The notes beneath the pieces were generated by a model, which had not been told where the DNA came from, did not search any database, and saw only the letters and a list, made by a program, of their open reading frames with translations. From contig NZ_JAACFT010000009.1 of the NCBI RefSeq assembly GCF_029051685.1, positions 174,285-238,284 of the forward strand: 64,000 nt of DNA, in the 5' to 3' direction. Numbering within the stretch: position 1 is the stretch's first letter; each line of letters opens with the position of its first letter. The translations under genes were made by a program, and so were the position numbers. Positions 56,610 through 64,000 of the stretch are shown here, piece after piece. Origin of the DNA: Bradyrhizobium sp. CSA207 (GTDB lineage: Bacteria; Pseudomonadota; Alphaproteobacteria; Rhizobiales; Xanthobacteraceae).

Positions 56610-56977
56610 TATTCCGCAGCGTCCGCGAGCGGCACGGGTCCGCTCAGGTTGCGCTCGCCCCAGGCACGGATGGCGGCGACGACCGGCACGAAGCTCTTGC
56701 CCTTGCGTGTCAGGCGATACTCGACCTTGGGCGGCACCTCGCCAAAGTCCTTGCGATCGATCAGGCCGCTTTGCGTCAGCGCCTTCAATTCCCGGCTGAG
56801 CACGCGCGGGGTGATCTCGGCGCTGCCGACCGTGCCACGCAACAGGCCGCTCCTGATTTCGCCATAGCGGCGCGGACCGTCCTTGAGGTCCCAGACGATG
56901 CGCAGCTTGTACTTGCCGCTGATCATTTTCTGAAAGGCCGCGACCGGACAGGTGCGCGCCGCAATCGCCTTCGCCAT
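56609..56977 (-). CDS. HxlR-family transcriptional regulator
   Basis: Winged-helix regulator of 122 residues. The start ATG (MAKAIAARTC) follows GGAGGAG. C10 in RTCPVA is the conserved N-terminal HxlR Cys (thiol or aldehyde sensor in characterised members). The core is KYKLRIVWDLKDGPRRYGEI, ITPRVLSRELKAL (recognition helix) and VEYRLTRKGKSF (wing). It is divergent from the monooxygenase gene and shares a 141 bp region with paired direct repeats. Confidence 0.92.
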   Translation of the reverse strand: MAKAIAARTCPVAAFQKMISGKYKLRIVWDLKDGPRRYGEIRSGLLRGTVGSAEITPRVLSRELKALTQSGLIDRKDFGEVPPKVEYRLTRKGKSFVPVVAAIRAWGERNLSGPVPLADAAE

Positions 56978-57035
56978 GTCGTCTCCTCCATGCGCCAGCC
57001 GGGCTCGAGCCGAGGATAGGAGCAGCGCCGAAAAA

Positions 57036-57062
57036 GTCCATACTATCAATTTTGTCCATACT
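57036..57062. promoter_or_regulatory. Direct repeat GTCCATACT, HxlR operator candidate
   Basis: GTCCATACT occurs at 57036-57044 and again at 57054-57062, an 18-base period, so both copies face the same side of the helix at near two turns. They lie midway between the divergent hxlR and monooxygenase starts, in a locally AT-rich stretch. This is typical for dimeric HxlR binding that regulates both genes. Confidence 0.65.
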
Positions 57063-57118
57063 TGCAGGAACGCTCCAAGCGCGCAGATGATCCCGCACGG
57101 ACCAACAGGGAGCGTCAC

Positions 57119-57421
57119 ATGAAGCACTTCATGATCAAGTACGAATTCAAGAACGGCACAACGGAGGCCTGGCACCAGGAGATCGGCCGCTTCATCAAGG
57201 CGATCGACGCCGATCCGGAGCTGAAAGGGCGGATCGGCTATCGCGTCATGAAGAACCGGGACGACGGCCGCTATTTCCACCTCGCCAGCGTCAGCGACGA
57301 GGCCGCGCAAAAAGCGCTGCAATCGCGCGACTTCTTCAGGCACTATCAGGAGATGACGCGGCAGGTCGCCGGCGGCGAGGTGACGGCGACGCCGATCGAG
57401 ATGATCGATCAGACGGCGTAG
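57119..57421 (+). CDS. Antibiotic-biosynthesis-monooxygenase-like small protein
   Basis: Dimeric alpha/beta barrel (ABM-like) protein of 100 residues. The start MKHFMIKYEF follows AGGGAGCGTCAC. Features: a beta strand with a DGRYFHLASVSDE core, then AAQKALQSRDFFRHYQEM. Members oxidise quinols or aldehyde-type compounds without a cofactor. Its divergent HxlR neighbour likely controls it. The exact substrate is unknown. Confidence 0.78.
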   Translation: MKHFMIKYEFKNGTTEAWHQEIGRFIKAIDADPELKGRIGYRVMKNRDDGRYFHLASVSDEAAQKALQSRDFFRHYQEMTRQVAGGEVTATPIEMIDQTA

Positions 57422-57456
57422 CTTTCACGGGTGACGCAGTGTGCGCCAACAACTCC

Positions 57457-57622
57457 GCCGTCGTCCCGGACAAGCGCGCGGAGCGGCGCGCAGATCCGGG
57501 ACCCATAATCACAGCAAGCCGTGATTACTGGGACTCGGAGTTGCGTCTTCGCGCCAAACTTTTTCCTGTGGCTATGGGTCCCGGATCGGCGCGTGCTTGA
57601 GGCGCGCTTGTCCGGGACGACG
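57457..57622. repeat. Long inverted repeat CGTCGTCCCGGA family
   Basis: GCCGTCGTCCCGGACAAGCGCG at the left is mirrored by GCGCGCTTGTCCGGGACGACG at the right. Internally GATCCGGGACCCATAATC pairs with a GGCTATGGGTCCCGGATC arm, and CAGCAAGCCGTGATTACTG folds alone. It lies between the convergent monooxygenase and esterase genes. A close relative is at 11915-12049. Confidence 0.88.
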
Positions 57623-57635
57623 AGCTGGATTGGAG

Positions 57636-58814
57636 CTACTTCATCAAGCCCGCGGCCGTCAGCGCCCGTGTGATGACCGCGCCGAGATCGAAGCCGCGGG
57701 CTGTCTCACGCTTCGGCTCGGCCGGCTGTTCGGCAACTGCCGCGCGGATCGAGCGGGCCAGATGCGGTGCGGGCGACAGCGCCGGCTTCGACGCGGCGGC
57801 CAGCTTTGCCTCCGGCTTCGTCTTGGCATCCGGAATCCAGCCGGTCAGGCCGAAGAACTTTGCGATGTGATAGGACGAGGAGATGCCCGCCTCGATCAGG
57901 AACGCACCTTCCACGCCATAGCGCTGGTCGTTGTCGGCGATGCCGAGCGGCGTGCCATGTGCCATGTCGGCAATGCTGTAGGACTCAACCAGCGTCTCGC
58001 CGTCCTTGTTCCACCAGGCCTGGCGCGGATAACCGTCGACGTCGGTCTCGGCCATCGGCATCTCCGGCAGATCGTGCAGGTCGAGCCATTGCTTGACGAT
58101 CTCGTCGGCATTGCCGGGATTGACGGTGCGGTCGGCGCTGCCGTGCCACACCGACACCTTCGGCCACGGGCCGCGATGGTCCGAAGCGTTACGCACGAGA
58201 TCGCCGAGCTCGCGTGCCGGACGCGCCGGCGAATGGAACATGCCGTCCAGCGCTTCGCGCAGGTTCGACGCGATGCCGTAGGGAAGCCCGGCGATGATGG
58301 CGCCGGCGGCGAAGATTTCCGGATAGGTCGCAAGCATCACCGACGTCATGCCGCCGCCGGCGGAGAGACCGGTGACGAAGATACGCCGCGGATCGACGCG
58401 ATGCGCCTCGGCCATGTGCGCGATCATCTCGCGGATCGAACACGCCTCGCCACTGTCCCGCGCGGTGTCTTCCGGATTGAACCAGTTGAAGCAGGTGTTG
58501 CTGTTGTTGGCGCGCTGCTGCTCGGGCATCAGCAACGCAAAGCCATAGTGCCTGGCCAGCGTCGACCATCCCGCACCGAAGTCGTAGCCCGCCGCCGTCT
58601 GGCCGCAGCCATGCAGCACGACGACAAGCGCGCGTGGCTTCTGCAATTGCGCCGGCACGAATTTGAACATGCGCAGATTGCCGGGATTGCTGCCGAAGCT
58701 CGTCACTTCTTCCAAGGGGCTGGATAAGCCAGCGCTCCGGCCGAGCTCGGCAAAGCGCAAACCATCCGCCTTCGACAGGCGTCTCAAGAGATCAACATTT
58801 CTGGCGAGCGACAC
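57636..58814 (-). CDS. PHB-depolymerase-family esterase (type 1), apparently not secreted
   Basis: Alpha/beta hydrolase of 392 residues. The start is GTG (SLARNVDLLR) with AGGAG six bases upstream; no Sec signal peptide follows. The oxyanion region is VVLHGCGQTAAGYDFGAGW. The nucleophile S151 is in GLSAGG. QQRANNSNTCFNWFNPEDTARD and the CSIREM helix are family marks. A Pro/Ala-rich linker near residue 345 leads to a conserved-looking C-terminus (ARGFDLGAVITRALTAAGLMK). Relatives include extracellular short-chain PHA depolymerases and feruloyl esterases; without a leader the role may be intracellular. Confidence 0.87.
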   Translation of the reverse strand: MSLARNVDLLRRLSKADGLRFAELGRSAGLSSPLEEVTSFGSNPGNLRMFKFVPAQLQKPRALVVVLHGCGQTAAGYDFGAGWSTLARHYGFALLMPEQQRANNSNTCFNWFNPEDTARDSGEACSIREMIAHMAEAHRVDPRRIFVTGLSAGGGMTSVMLATYPEIFAAGAIIAGLPYGIASNLREALDGMFHSPARPARELGDLVRNASDHRGPWPKVSVWHGSADRTVNPGNADEIVKQWLDLHDLPEMPMAETDVDGYPRQAWWNKDGETLVESYSIADMAHGTPLGIADNDQRYGVEGAFLIEAGISSSYHIAKFFGLTGWIPDAKTKPEAKLAAASKPALSPAPHLARSIRAAVAEQPAEPKRETARGFDLGAVITRALTAAGLMK

Positions 58815-58953
58815 GGCAACTCCTGGCAGGCGACGTTCAACGTCACCCAAATCAAATAGTTGCTGCGGCGCAAAATAAAAAGACCGTGTGCTGTCGATCG
58901 CTACGAAATCGCGGGAAAACCCGCTGGAATCCGCAGGTATTAACCGCAATGCC

Positions 58954-60366
58954 TCAACTTCGTGCAGAGGCAAGGCGCATCCACGCCAGAAATGCGGCGC
59001 AGATCGTGATTAACGCCGCAAACAGCGCGAGCGAGACGACGAATCCTGCGCGCGCCGATTGCAACGATTCGATGACGAAGAACACCGCGCCGATTGCGGC
59101 CACTCCGGCCGCATTTCCAATCTGCGCGGTGGTGCCGTAGATGCCGGAGGCAGAGCCTGCAGCGGCCGGCTTCACGGTCGAGAGCACCGCGCCGGACAGT
59201 GGCGCCATGACCAGCCCTTGACCGTAGCCGAAGATGAGCATGGTCAGCGCGAGCTCAATCGGCGTCGGCGCATCGACAAAGCCTGCAACAAGCGCCAGCG
59301 CAGCGAGGCCCGCAATCTGCAACGCGCAGCCTTCGATCAACACCAGGGTGCCGCGATGCCGCGTCCGCGCGCCGCTGTGGCGTGACGCCACCACGAAGGC
59401 GAGCGCAAGCGGAATGAAGGCGATACCGGCTGCGAGTGGCGCGATCTTCAGACCTTTTTGCATGAACAACGTCATCACCAGATAGAACGACAGATTGGCG
59501 GCGAAGAAAAACAAGGCTGCCCCGAGCCCGCGCAGAAAAGCCGCGTCCGCCAGCAAGGTGAGCTCGATCAGCGGCATGCCGCCGGCACGCGCGACGGAAC
59601 GTTCGAGCCGCAAAAAGCCCGCGAGAATTGCGCCGCCGATCGCCATCACCGCCCACAGCAACGGCGCCCAGCCCACATCATGGCCGAACAGCAGCGGTCC
59701 GATCAGGCACAGCAATCCGGCGAACAGCACGATGCTTCCCTTGACATCGAGCTTTGTGCCGGCCCGGCGCGGCACCGGCGGCATGATGCGCCATGCGGCG
59801 GCCGCGATGACGATGCCGCAGGGCACGTTGACGAAGAACACCGAGCGCCAGCCGGTGCCGGCGAGATCGATCGTGACCAGGAGGCCGCCGAGCAGGAAGC
59901 CCGCCGCGCCGGCAAGCCCCAGCACGATGCCGTAGATGGCGAAGGCGCGGCCGCGCGATTCATCGGTGAACAAGAGATGCAGCGTCGCCAGCACCTGCGG
60001 CACCATCAGCGCCGCGGTCGCGCCCTGCGCCAGCCGCGCGACGATCAGCTCCACGCCCGATTGCGCCAGCCCGCACCACAGCGAGGTCAGGGTGAAGCCG
60101 AGCACGCCGGCCAGAAAGACGTTCTTGGTGCCGTGAATGTCGCCGAGCCGGCCGCCGGTGACGACCAGCGTGGCATAGGCGATCAGGTAGATCGCGATGA
60201 CGGACTCGATCTGCGTCGGCGTCGCATGCAGATCGACCGCGATGGTGGGAATGGCGACATTGACCACGAAGGCATCGACGCCGAACATGAACTGGGCAGC
60301 CACGACGATCGCCAGCACCCACCAGCGCCGGGACGAAGCGATTTGTCGTGTGACGGTTTGATGCAT
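58954..60366 (-). CDS. DHA2-like MFS transporter
   Basis: Efflux-type MFS of 470 residues with about 14 helices. Start MHQTVTRQIA follows GGAAGTCCCG. Helix 1 QFMFGVDAFVVNVAIPTIAVD, motif A GGRLGDIHGTKNVFL and motif C GLAGAAGFLLGGLL indicate drug:H+ antiport. It is distinct from EmrB at 21951 and has no membrane fusion protein beside it, so it probably acts alone across the inner membrane. The substrate is unknown. Confidence 0.9.
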   Translation of the reverse strand: MHQTVTRQIASSRRWWVLAIVVAAQFMFGVDAFVVNVAIPTIAVDLHATPTQIESVIAIYLIAYATLVVTGGRLGDIHGTKNVFLAGVLGFTLTSLWCGLAQSGVELIVARLAQGATAALMVPQVLATLHLLFTDESRGRAFAIYGIVLGLAGAAGFLLGGLLVTIDLAGTGWRSVFFVNVPCGIVIAAAAWRIMPPVPRRAGTKLDVKGSIVLFAGLLCLIGPLLFGHDVGWAPLLWAVMAIGGAILAGFLRLERSVARAGGMPLIELTLLADAAFLRGLGAALFFFAANLSFYLVMTLFMQKGLKIAPLAAGIAFIPLALAFVVASRHSGARTRHRGTLVLIEGCALQIAGLAALALVAGFVDAPTPIELALTMLIFGYGQGLVMAPLSGAVLSTVKPAAAGSASGIYGTTAQIGNAAGVAAIGAVFFVIESLQSARAGFVVSLALFAALITICAAFLAWMRLASARS

Positions 60367-60460
60367 CGGGACGGGACTTCCTTCGAACTTCGCTGCCCGA
60401 ATGTCTCAGATTGATTGCGGCGTCGCGATTACCTCGGAGGTAAGCATCGCGCGCCCTTCA

Positions 60461-60827
60461 CCTCGCCCCGCTTGGGGGCTGGGCAATCGCATATGGCACT
60501 TGGGAGACCATGAAAGTGCGCGGCGTGCATGGTTCGAGACGCCCGGCTTGGCGGGCTCCTCACCATGAGGGTCTAAGATTTCGCCGCGGAACAAGACTCA
60601 TCCTGAGGAGCCCGCCAAAGCGGGCGTCTCGAAGGATCGGCCATAACACCTACTTCTTTTTCATGTGCGATTGCCCTGCCGCTTGCGGGGGAGAGGTCGA
60701 TCGCGAAGCGATCGGGTGAGCGGAGCTTCCGCGAATCCGACTGCTGCTGTGACTGCGGAGAGAGCCCTCACCCCATCCTCTCAGCGCGAGCGAAGCTCGT
60801 CGCGGCCCGGTAAGGACGGGGAGAGGA
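60461..60827. repeat. Cluster of at least three palindromic repeats in a 595 bp gap
   Basis: The gap 60367-60961 has no gene. It contains a CACCTCGCCCCGCTTGGGGG fragment (60459-60478), a full GGTTCGAGACGCCCGGC...GCGGGCGTCTCGAAGGATCGG unit (60527-60638) with CTCCTCACCATGAGG and CTCATCCTGAGGAG inside, and a CTTGCGGGGGAGAGGTCGATC...GACGGGGAGAGG unit (60672-60827). The oxidoreductase promoter should lie in 60830-60950; no confident hexamers are seen. Confidence 0.82.
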
Positions 60828-60961
60828 AGACGAGACGCCTTCGCCTCGTTTCCGCGCATGCCTGCATTCCGCTGCGCGGGACATCGTGTGATTGCGTTCG
60901 TTCCTCCCAGCACGTAGCCTCGCGGCCTCAACAAACAAAAAATCAAGCCGGAGAGAACGCC

Positions 60962-62197
60962 ATGGCGCGCCTGAAATTCGGAGCCTTTCTTGCCCCGCAT
61001 CACCCGATCGGGGAGCATCCGATGCTTCAGTTCCGGCGCGATCTCGACCTGGTCGAGCAGCTGGATAGCCTCGGCTATGACGAGTTCTGGTGTGGCGAAC
61101 ATCACTCCTCCGGATGGGAAATGATCGCCTCGCCGGAGATGTTCCTGGCCGCGGCCGGCGAGCGCACCAAGCGGATTAAGCTCGGCACCGGCGTGGTGTC
61201 GCTGCCCTATCATCATCCCTTCAACGTCGCCCAGCGCATGGTGCAGCTCGACCATATGACCGGCGGCCGCGCCATCTTCGGCTCCGGTCCCGGCGCGCTC
61301 GCCTCCGACGCGCACACGCTCGGCATCGATCCGATGACCCAGCGCGATCGCCAGGACGAGGCGATCGGCGTGATCCGCCGCCTGTTCAACGGCGAGCGCG
61401 TCACCGCCAGGAGCGACTGGTTCACCATGAACGACGCCGCACTCCAGATTCTGCCGTTGCAGGAGGAGATGCCGTTCGTGGTGGCCTCGCAGATCTCGCC
61501 CTCCGGCATGACGCTCGCCGGCAAATACGGCATCGGCATCATCTCGCTCGGCTCGATGACGACGCAGGGGCTGATGTCGCTGCAGCAGCAATGGCAGTTC
61601 GCCGAGGACGCCGCCAGGAAGCACGGCACCACGGTCGATCGGGCGAACTGGCGCGTGCTGCTGACCTGGCACCTCGCCGAGACCCGCGAGCAGGCTAGGC
61701 GCGAGGCCGGCGCCGGGCTGATGCGTTGGCACAACGAATATAATGTCGGCACGCTGCAACGACCCGGCCTCACCGCGTTCGCCTCGCCCGACGAGGCCGT
61801 GGACAAGACCGCTTTCGTCGACGGCGCGGCCTCCGTCATCGGCACGCCCGACGATCTCGTCAAGATGATCAAGAACGTGATGCAGGTGTCGGGCGGAATC
61901 GGCGCCGTCATCGGCTTCGTGCACGACTGGGCCAATCCGGAGAACACGCGCCGGAGCTGGGACCTGGTGGCGCGCTATGTCGTGCCTGAGATCAACGGCT
62001 ACATCGACGGCTTGCGCAAGTCGCAAAAATTCGTGATCGAGAACCGCGCGATCTTCGAACGCGCAGGCCAGGCCGTAATGGCGAAGATTATGGAAAACGA
62101 AAAGGCCGCAGAGGCGCTGAAGGTGACCGGCGCCGGCCGCGTCGCCATTCCCGCCGTCAACGCCCCGGATCTGCAGAAGGAAGCGGCAAAGCGGTAG
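60962..62197 (+). CDS. Luciferase-like flavin-dependent monooxygenase
   Basis: LLM-class oxidoreductase of 411 residues. ATG (MARLKFGAFL) follows GGAGAG. TIM-barrel features: LDSLGYDEFWCGEHHSSGWE near 35-55, LGTGVVSLPYHHPFNVAQRM near 80-100 and GRAIFGSGPGALASDAHTLG near 108-130. The C-terminal part ENTRRSWDLVARYVVPEING is typical of the limonene/alkanal monooxygenase-like branch. It needs FMNH2 from an unlinked reductase. It is followed 140 bp later by a P450 gene on the same strand, so the two may act on one hydrophobic substrate. Confidence 0.9.
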   Translation: MARLKFGAFLAPHHPIGEHPMLQFRRDLDLVEQLDSLGYDEFWCGEHHSSGWEMIASPEMFLAAAGERTKRIKLGTGVVSLPYHHPFNVAQRMVQLDHMTGGRAIFGSGPGALASDAHTLGIDPMTQRDRQDEAIGVIRRLFNGERVTARSDWFTMNDAALQILPLQEEMPFVVASQISPSGMTLAGKYGIGIISLGSMTTQGLMSLQQQWQFAEDAARKHGTTVDRANWRVLLTWHLAETREQARREAGAGLMRWHNEYNVGTLQRPGLTAFASPDEAVDKTAFVDGAASVIGTPDDLVKMIKNVMQVSGGIGAVIGFVHDWANPENTRRSWDLVARYVVPEINGYIDGLRKSQKFVIENRAIFERAGQAVMAKIMENEKAAEALKVTGAGRVAIPAVNAPDLQKEAAKR

Positions 62198-62337
62198 GCC
62201 TCGTCACCGCCTCCGTTGGGCGATGACATGTCAGACGTTTGCGCCTGTGCTATGCTGATCGCATCAGCCTGGCGCGGGCCGCAATAATGCCGCGGCCATG
62301 CGATTTCCGTTCGGTCAGCCAAACCGGAGCACTCGTC

Positions 62338-63714
62338 ATGTCGATGCAGAATGTGGCCTCGCCGGCGCTCAGTTTCAGCCCGCCCAGGCGCAACGAGCTG
62401 ACGCACATCCCCGGCGACGAGGGCTGGCCGATCATCGGCAAGACCTTTCAGGTGCTGGCGGATCCCAAGGGTCATATCGAGGCGAACGGCGCCAAATACG
62501 GCCCAGTCTACCGCACCCATTTCTTCGGCGAGACCAATGTCGTGCTGCTTGGCCCCGAGGCCAACGAACTCGTGCTGTTCGACCAGCAGAAGCTGTTCTC
62601 GTCGACCCATGGCTGGAACAAGGTGCTCGGCCTGTTGTTTCCGCGCGGGTTGATGCTGCTCGATTTCGACGAGCACCGGCTGCACCGCAAGGCCCTGTCC
62701 GTCGCGTTCAAATCCGGGCCGATGAAATCCTATCTCAGCGATCTCGACCGCGGCATCGCCGCTCGCGTCGCGCAGTGGAAGGCGAAGCCGGGCGCGATGC
62801 AGCTCTATCCGGCGATGAAGCAGCTTACGCTCGATCTGGCCGCAACATCCTTCCTCGGCGCCGAGATCGGACCGGAGGTCGACGAGATCAACCGCGCCTT
62901 CGTCGACATGGTCGCAGCCGCGGTCACCCCGATCCGCCGCCCCCTGCCCGGCACGCAGATGGCGCGCGGCGTGAAGGGCCGCAAGCGTATCGTCGCCTAT
63001 TTTCGCGAGCAGATTCCGCTGCGCCGCGCCGAGGCGGGCGGCGAGGATCTGTTCTCGCAGCTCTGCCGTGCCACCCATGACGACGGCGCGCTGCTCTCCG
63101 AGCAGGATATCATCGACCACATGAGCTTCCTGATGATGGCGGCGCACGACACGCTGACCTCGTCGCTGACCTCCTTCATCGGCGAGCTCGCGGCGCATCC
63201 GGAGTGGCAGAAGAAGCTGCGCGACGAGGTTTTGGCGCTTGGGCTTTCCGCCGATGCGCCGACCAGCTTCGACGATCTCGAAAAGATGCCGCTGTCGGAG
63301 ATGGCCTTCAAGGAAGCGCTGCGGATCAAACCGCCGGTGCCCTCGATGCCGCGCCGCGCCATGCGCGATTTCAGCTTCAAGGGCTTTATGGTTCCCGCCG
63401 GGACGGCGATCGGCATCAACCCGCTCTATACGCATCACATGAAAGACATCTGGCCGGAGCCGGATCGCTTCGATCCCTCTCGCTTCACCGAGGAAGCCCA
63501 GCGCAACCGCCACCGCTTCGCCTGGGTGCCTTTCGGCGGCGGCGCACATATGTGCCTCGGCCTGCACTTCGCCTACATGCAGGCCAAATGCTTTGCCCGG
63601 CACTTCCTGCAGAACGTCGAGGTGTCGCTGGAGCCGGGCTACACGCCCGACTGGCAGATGTGGCCGATCCCAAAGCCGCGGGACGGGCTGCGGGTGGTGG
63701 TGAAGCCTTCGTAG
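62338..63714 (+). CDS. Cytochrome P450
   Basis: Soluble haem monooxygenase of 458 residues; no membrane anchor. ATG (MSMQNVASPA) follows CCGGAGC. I-helix AAHDTLTSSL has D271 and T272 for O2 activation; K-helix E326xxR329 (EALR); haem-binding FGGGAHMCLG with the proximal ligand C406. HIPGDEGWPIIGKTFQVLADP at the N-terminus recalls the CYP120/CYP26-like bacterial group acting on retinoid or fatty-acid-like compounds, which is inference only. No ferredoxin gene is adjacent. It lies downstream of the LLM oxidoreductase. Confidence 0.92.
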   Translation: MSMQNVASPALSFSPPRRNELTHIPGDEGWPIIGKTFQVLADPKGHIEANGAKYGPVYRTHFFGETNVVLLGPEANELVLFDQQKLFSSTHGWNKVLGLLFPRGLMLLDFDEHRLHRKALSVAFKSGPMKSYLSDLDRGIAARVAQWKAKPGAMQLYPAMKQLTLDLAATSFLGAEIGPEVDEINRAFVDMVAAAVTPIRRPLPGTQMARGVKGRKRIVAYFREQIPLRRAEAGGEDLFSQLCRATHDDGALLSEQDIIDHMSFLMMAAHDTLTSSLTSFIGELAAHPEWQKKLRDEVLALGLSADAPTSFDDLEKMPLSEMAFKEALRIKPPVPSMPRRAMRDFSFKGFMVPAGTAIGINPLYTHHMKDIWPEPDRFDPSRFTEEAQRNRHRFAWVPFGGGAHMCLGLHFAYMQAKCFARHFLQNVEVSLEPGYTPDWQMWPIPKPRDGLRVVVKPS

Positions 63715-63782
63715 GACCTCCTACCGGTGGTCAAGGGGGATTGAGGGTCCTTGAATGAGCATATCGTAGCGCCGTGCTCGAC

Positions 63783-63837
63783 GCTGTCCAGGACGCTACG
63801 CGCCGGCTCTGCCGGTGCCGAAGGCATCCTGGACAGC
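63783..63837. repeat. 11-bp inverted repeat at right edge
   Basis: GCTGTCCAGGA (63783-63793) and TCCTGGACAGC (63827-63837) are perfect arms, with GCCGGC-TCT-GCCGG inside. No gene is supported from 63715 to 64000; small open frames there resemble nothing known. This may be a further repeat family or the terminator of the P450 gene. Confidence 0.6.
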
Positions 63838-64000
63838 ATCTGCGCGCGGCGCTCTGGCGATCGGCAGGTCGGGACGAAGGAATGGCCGCCTGGCCGAACA
63901 AAGGAATAGGCTCACGCGTTTGCAGAGTTCTTCGTGCTGTTATGGTCCGCGTCGTAAGGGGTCTTTCGCTTGAGCGTCGCGCATAAGGCAAAAAGCAAGC

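Noticed and set aside
60461..60827. Possible CRISPR array because of clustered repeats
   Set aside because: The repeats are palindromic units of different families, not identical direct repeats with regular unique spacers, and no cas gene is present.
63774..63986. A 70-residue plus-strand frame and an 86-residue minus-strand frame at the right edge
   Set aside because: Neither has a ribosome binding site or a recognisable domain, and both span an inverted repeat.

Overview
The window is dense, high-GC alphaproteobacterial chromosome, most like Bradyrhizobium or a close relative. I base this on a RegB/RegA-type redox pair (RegS/RegR in bradyrhizobia), GlnD, a Zur-type Fur protein, an intracellular PHA depolymerase with a catalytic Cys, protocatechuate 3,4-dioxygenase, several paralogous LivK-type binding proteins, frequent GTG/TTG starts, and many palindromic intergenic repeats of the kind that crowd these genomes. 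No tRNA, rRNA, CRISPR, insertion sequence or phage gene was seen. Species assignment is inference; no search was possible.

Layout. 1-1.5 kb: left-truncated Cache/PAS signalling protein. 1.7-11.8 kb, all on the minus strand: a sigma54 activator (EBP), a metabolite:H+ symporter-family MFS, a long CoA-transferase and a complete Liv-type ABC importer (livK, G, F, H, M). A near-perfect -24/-12 promoter with three upstream palindromes lies between the EBP and the transporter. I read this as a sigma54-driven uptake and CoA-activation module for an unknown carboxylic acid, and it is the best candidate here for an undescribed system. 12-15 kb: a GGDEF/EAL protein and an HWE-type histidine kinase. 15-20 kb: an SDR, a TauD/TfdA dioxygenase, ispG, an EamA exporter and zur. 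20.3-23.5 kb: marR-emrA-emrB with a strong palindromic operator. 23.6-26.5 kb: a phosphotransferase and a membrane chemoreceptor.

26.7-29.5 kb: the beta-ketoadipate genes pcaF, pcaH and pcaG. 29.8-41 kb: mutS and glnD, separated by a succinate-semialdehyde-type dehydrogenase, a soluble chemoreceptor with three PAS domains, a membrane protein and an OsmC protein. 41-47.7 kb: ogt, a DUF1304 membrane protein, an orphan LivK-like binding protein, a DUF1330 protein, a class A penicillin-binding protein and a YgjP-like metallopeptidase. 48-51 kb: phaZ and an ABC-2 exporter pair. 51.3-53.3 kb: regS-regR. 53.5-57.4 kb: mmcB, a GH13 glucosidase, an MBL hydrolase, and a divergent hxlR/monooxygenase pair with a direct-repeat operator. 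57.6-63.7 kb: a PHB-depolymerase-family esterase, a DHA2 MFS, a luciferase-like flavin oxidoreductase and a cytochrome P450.

Overall the window combines carbon scavenging (carboxylates, aromatics, PHA, glucosides), signalling (c-di-GMP, chemotaxis, redox) and efflux. At least eighteen intergenic palindromes from several families fill the gaps. Some sit inside operons, between genes whose products are needed in different amounts.
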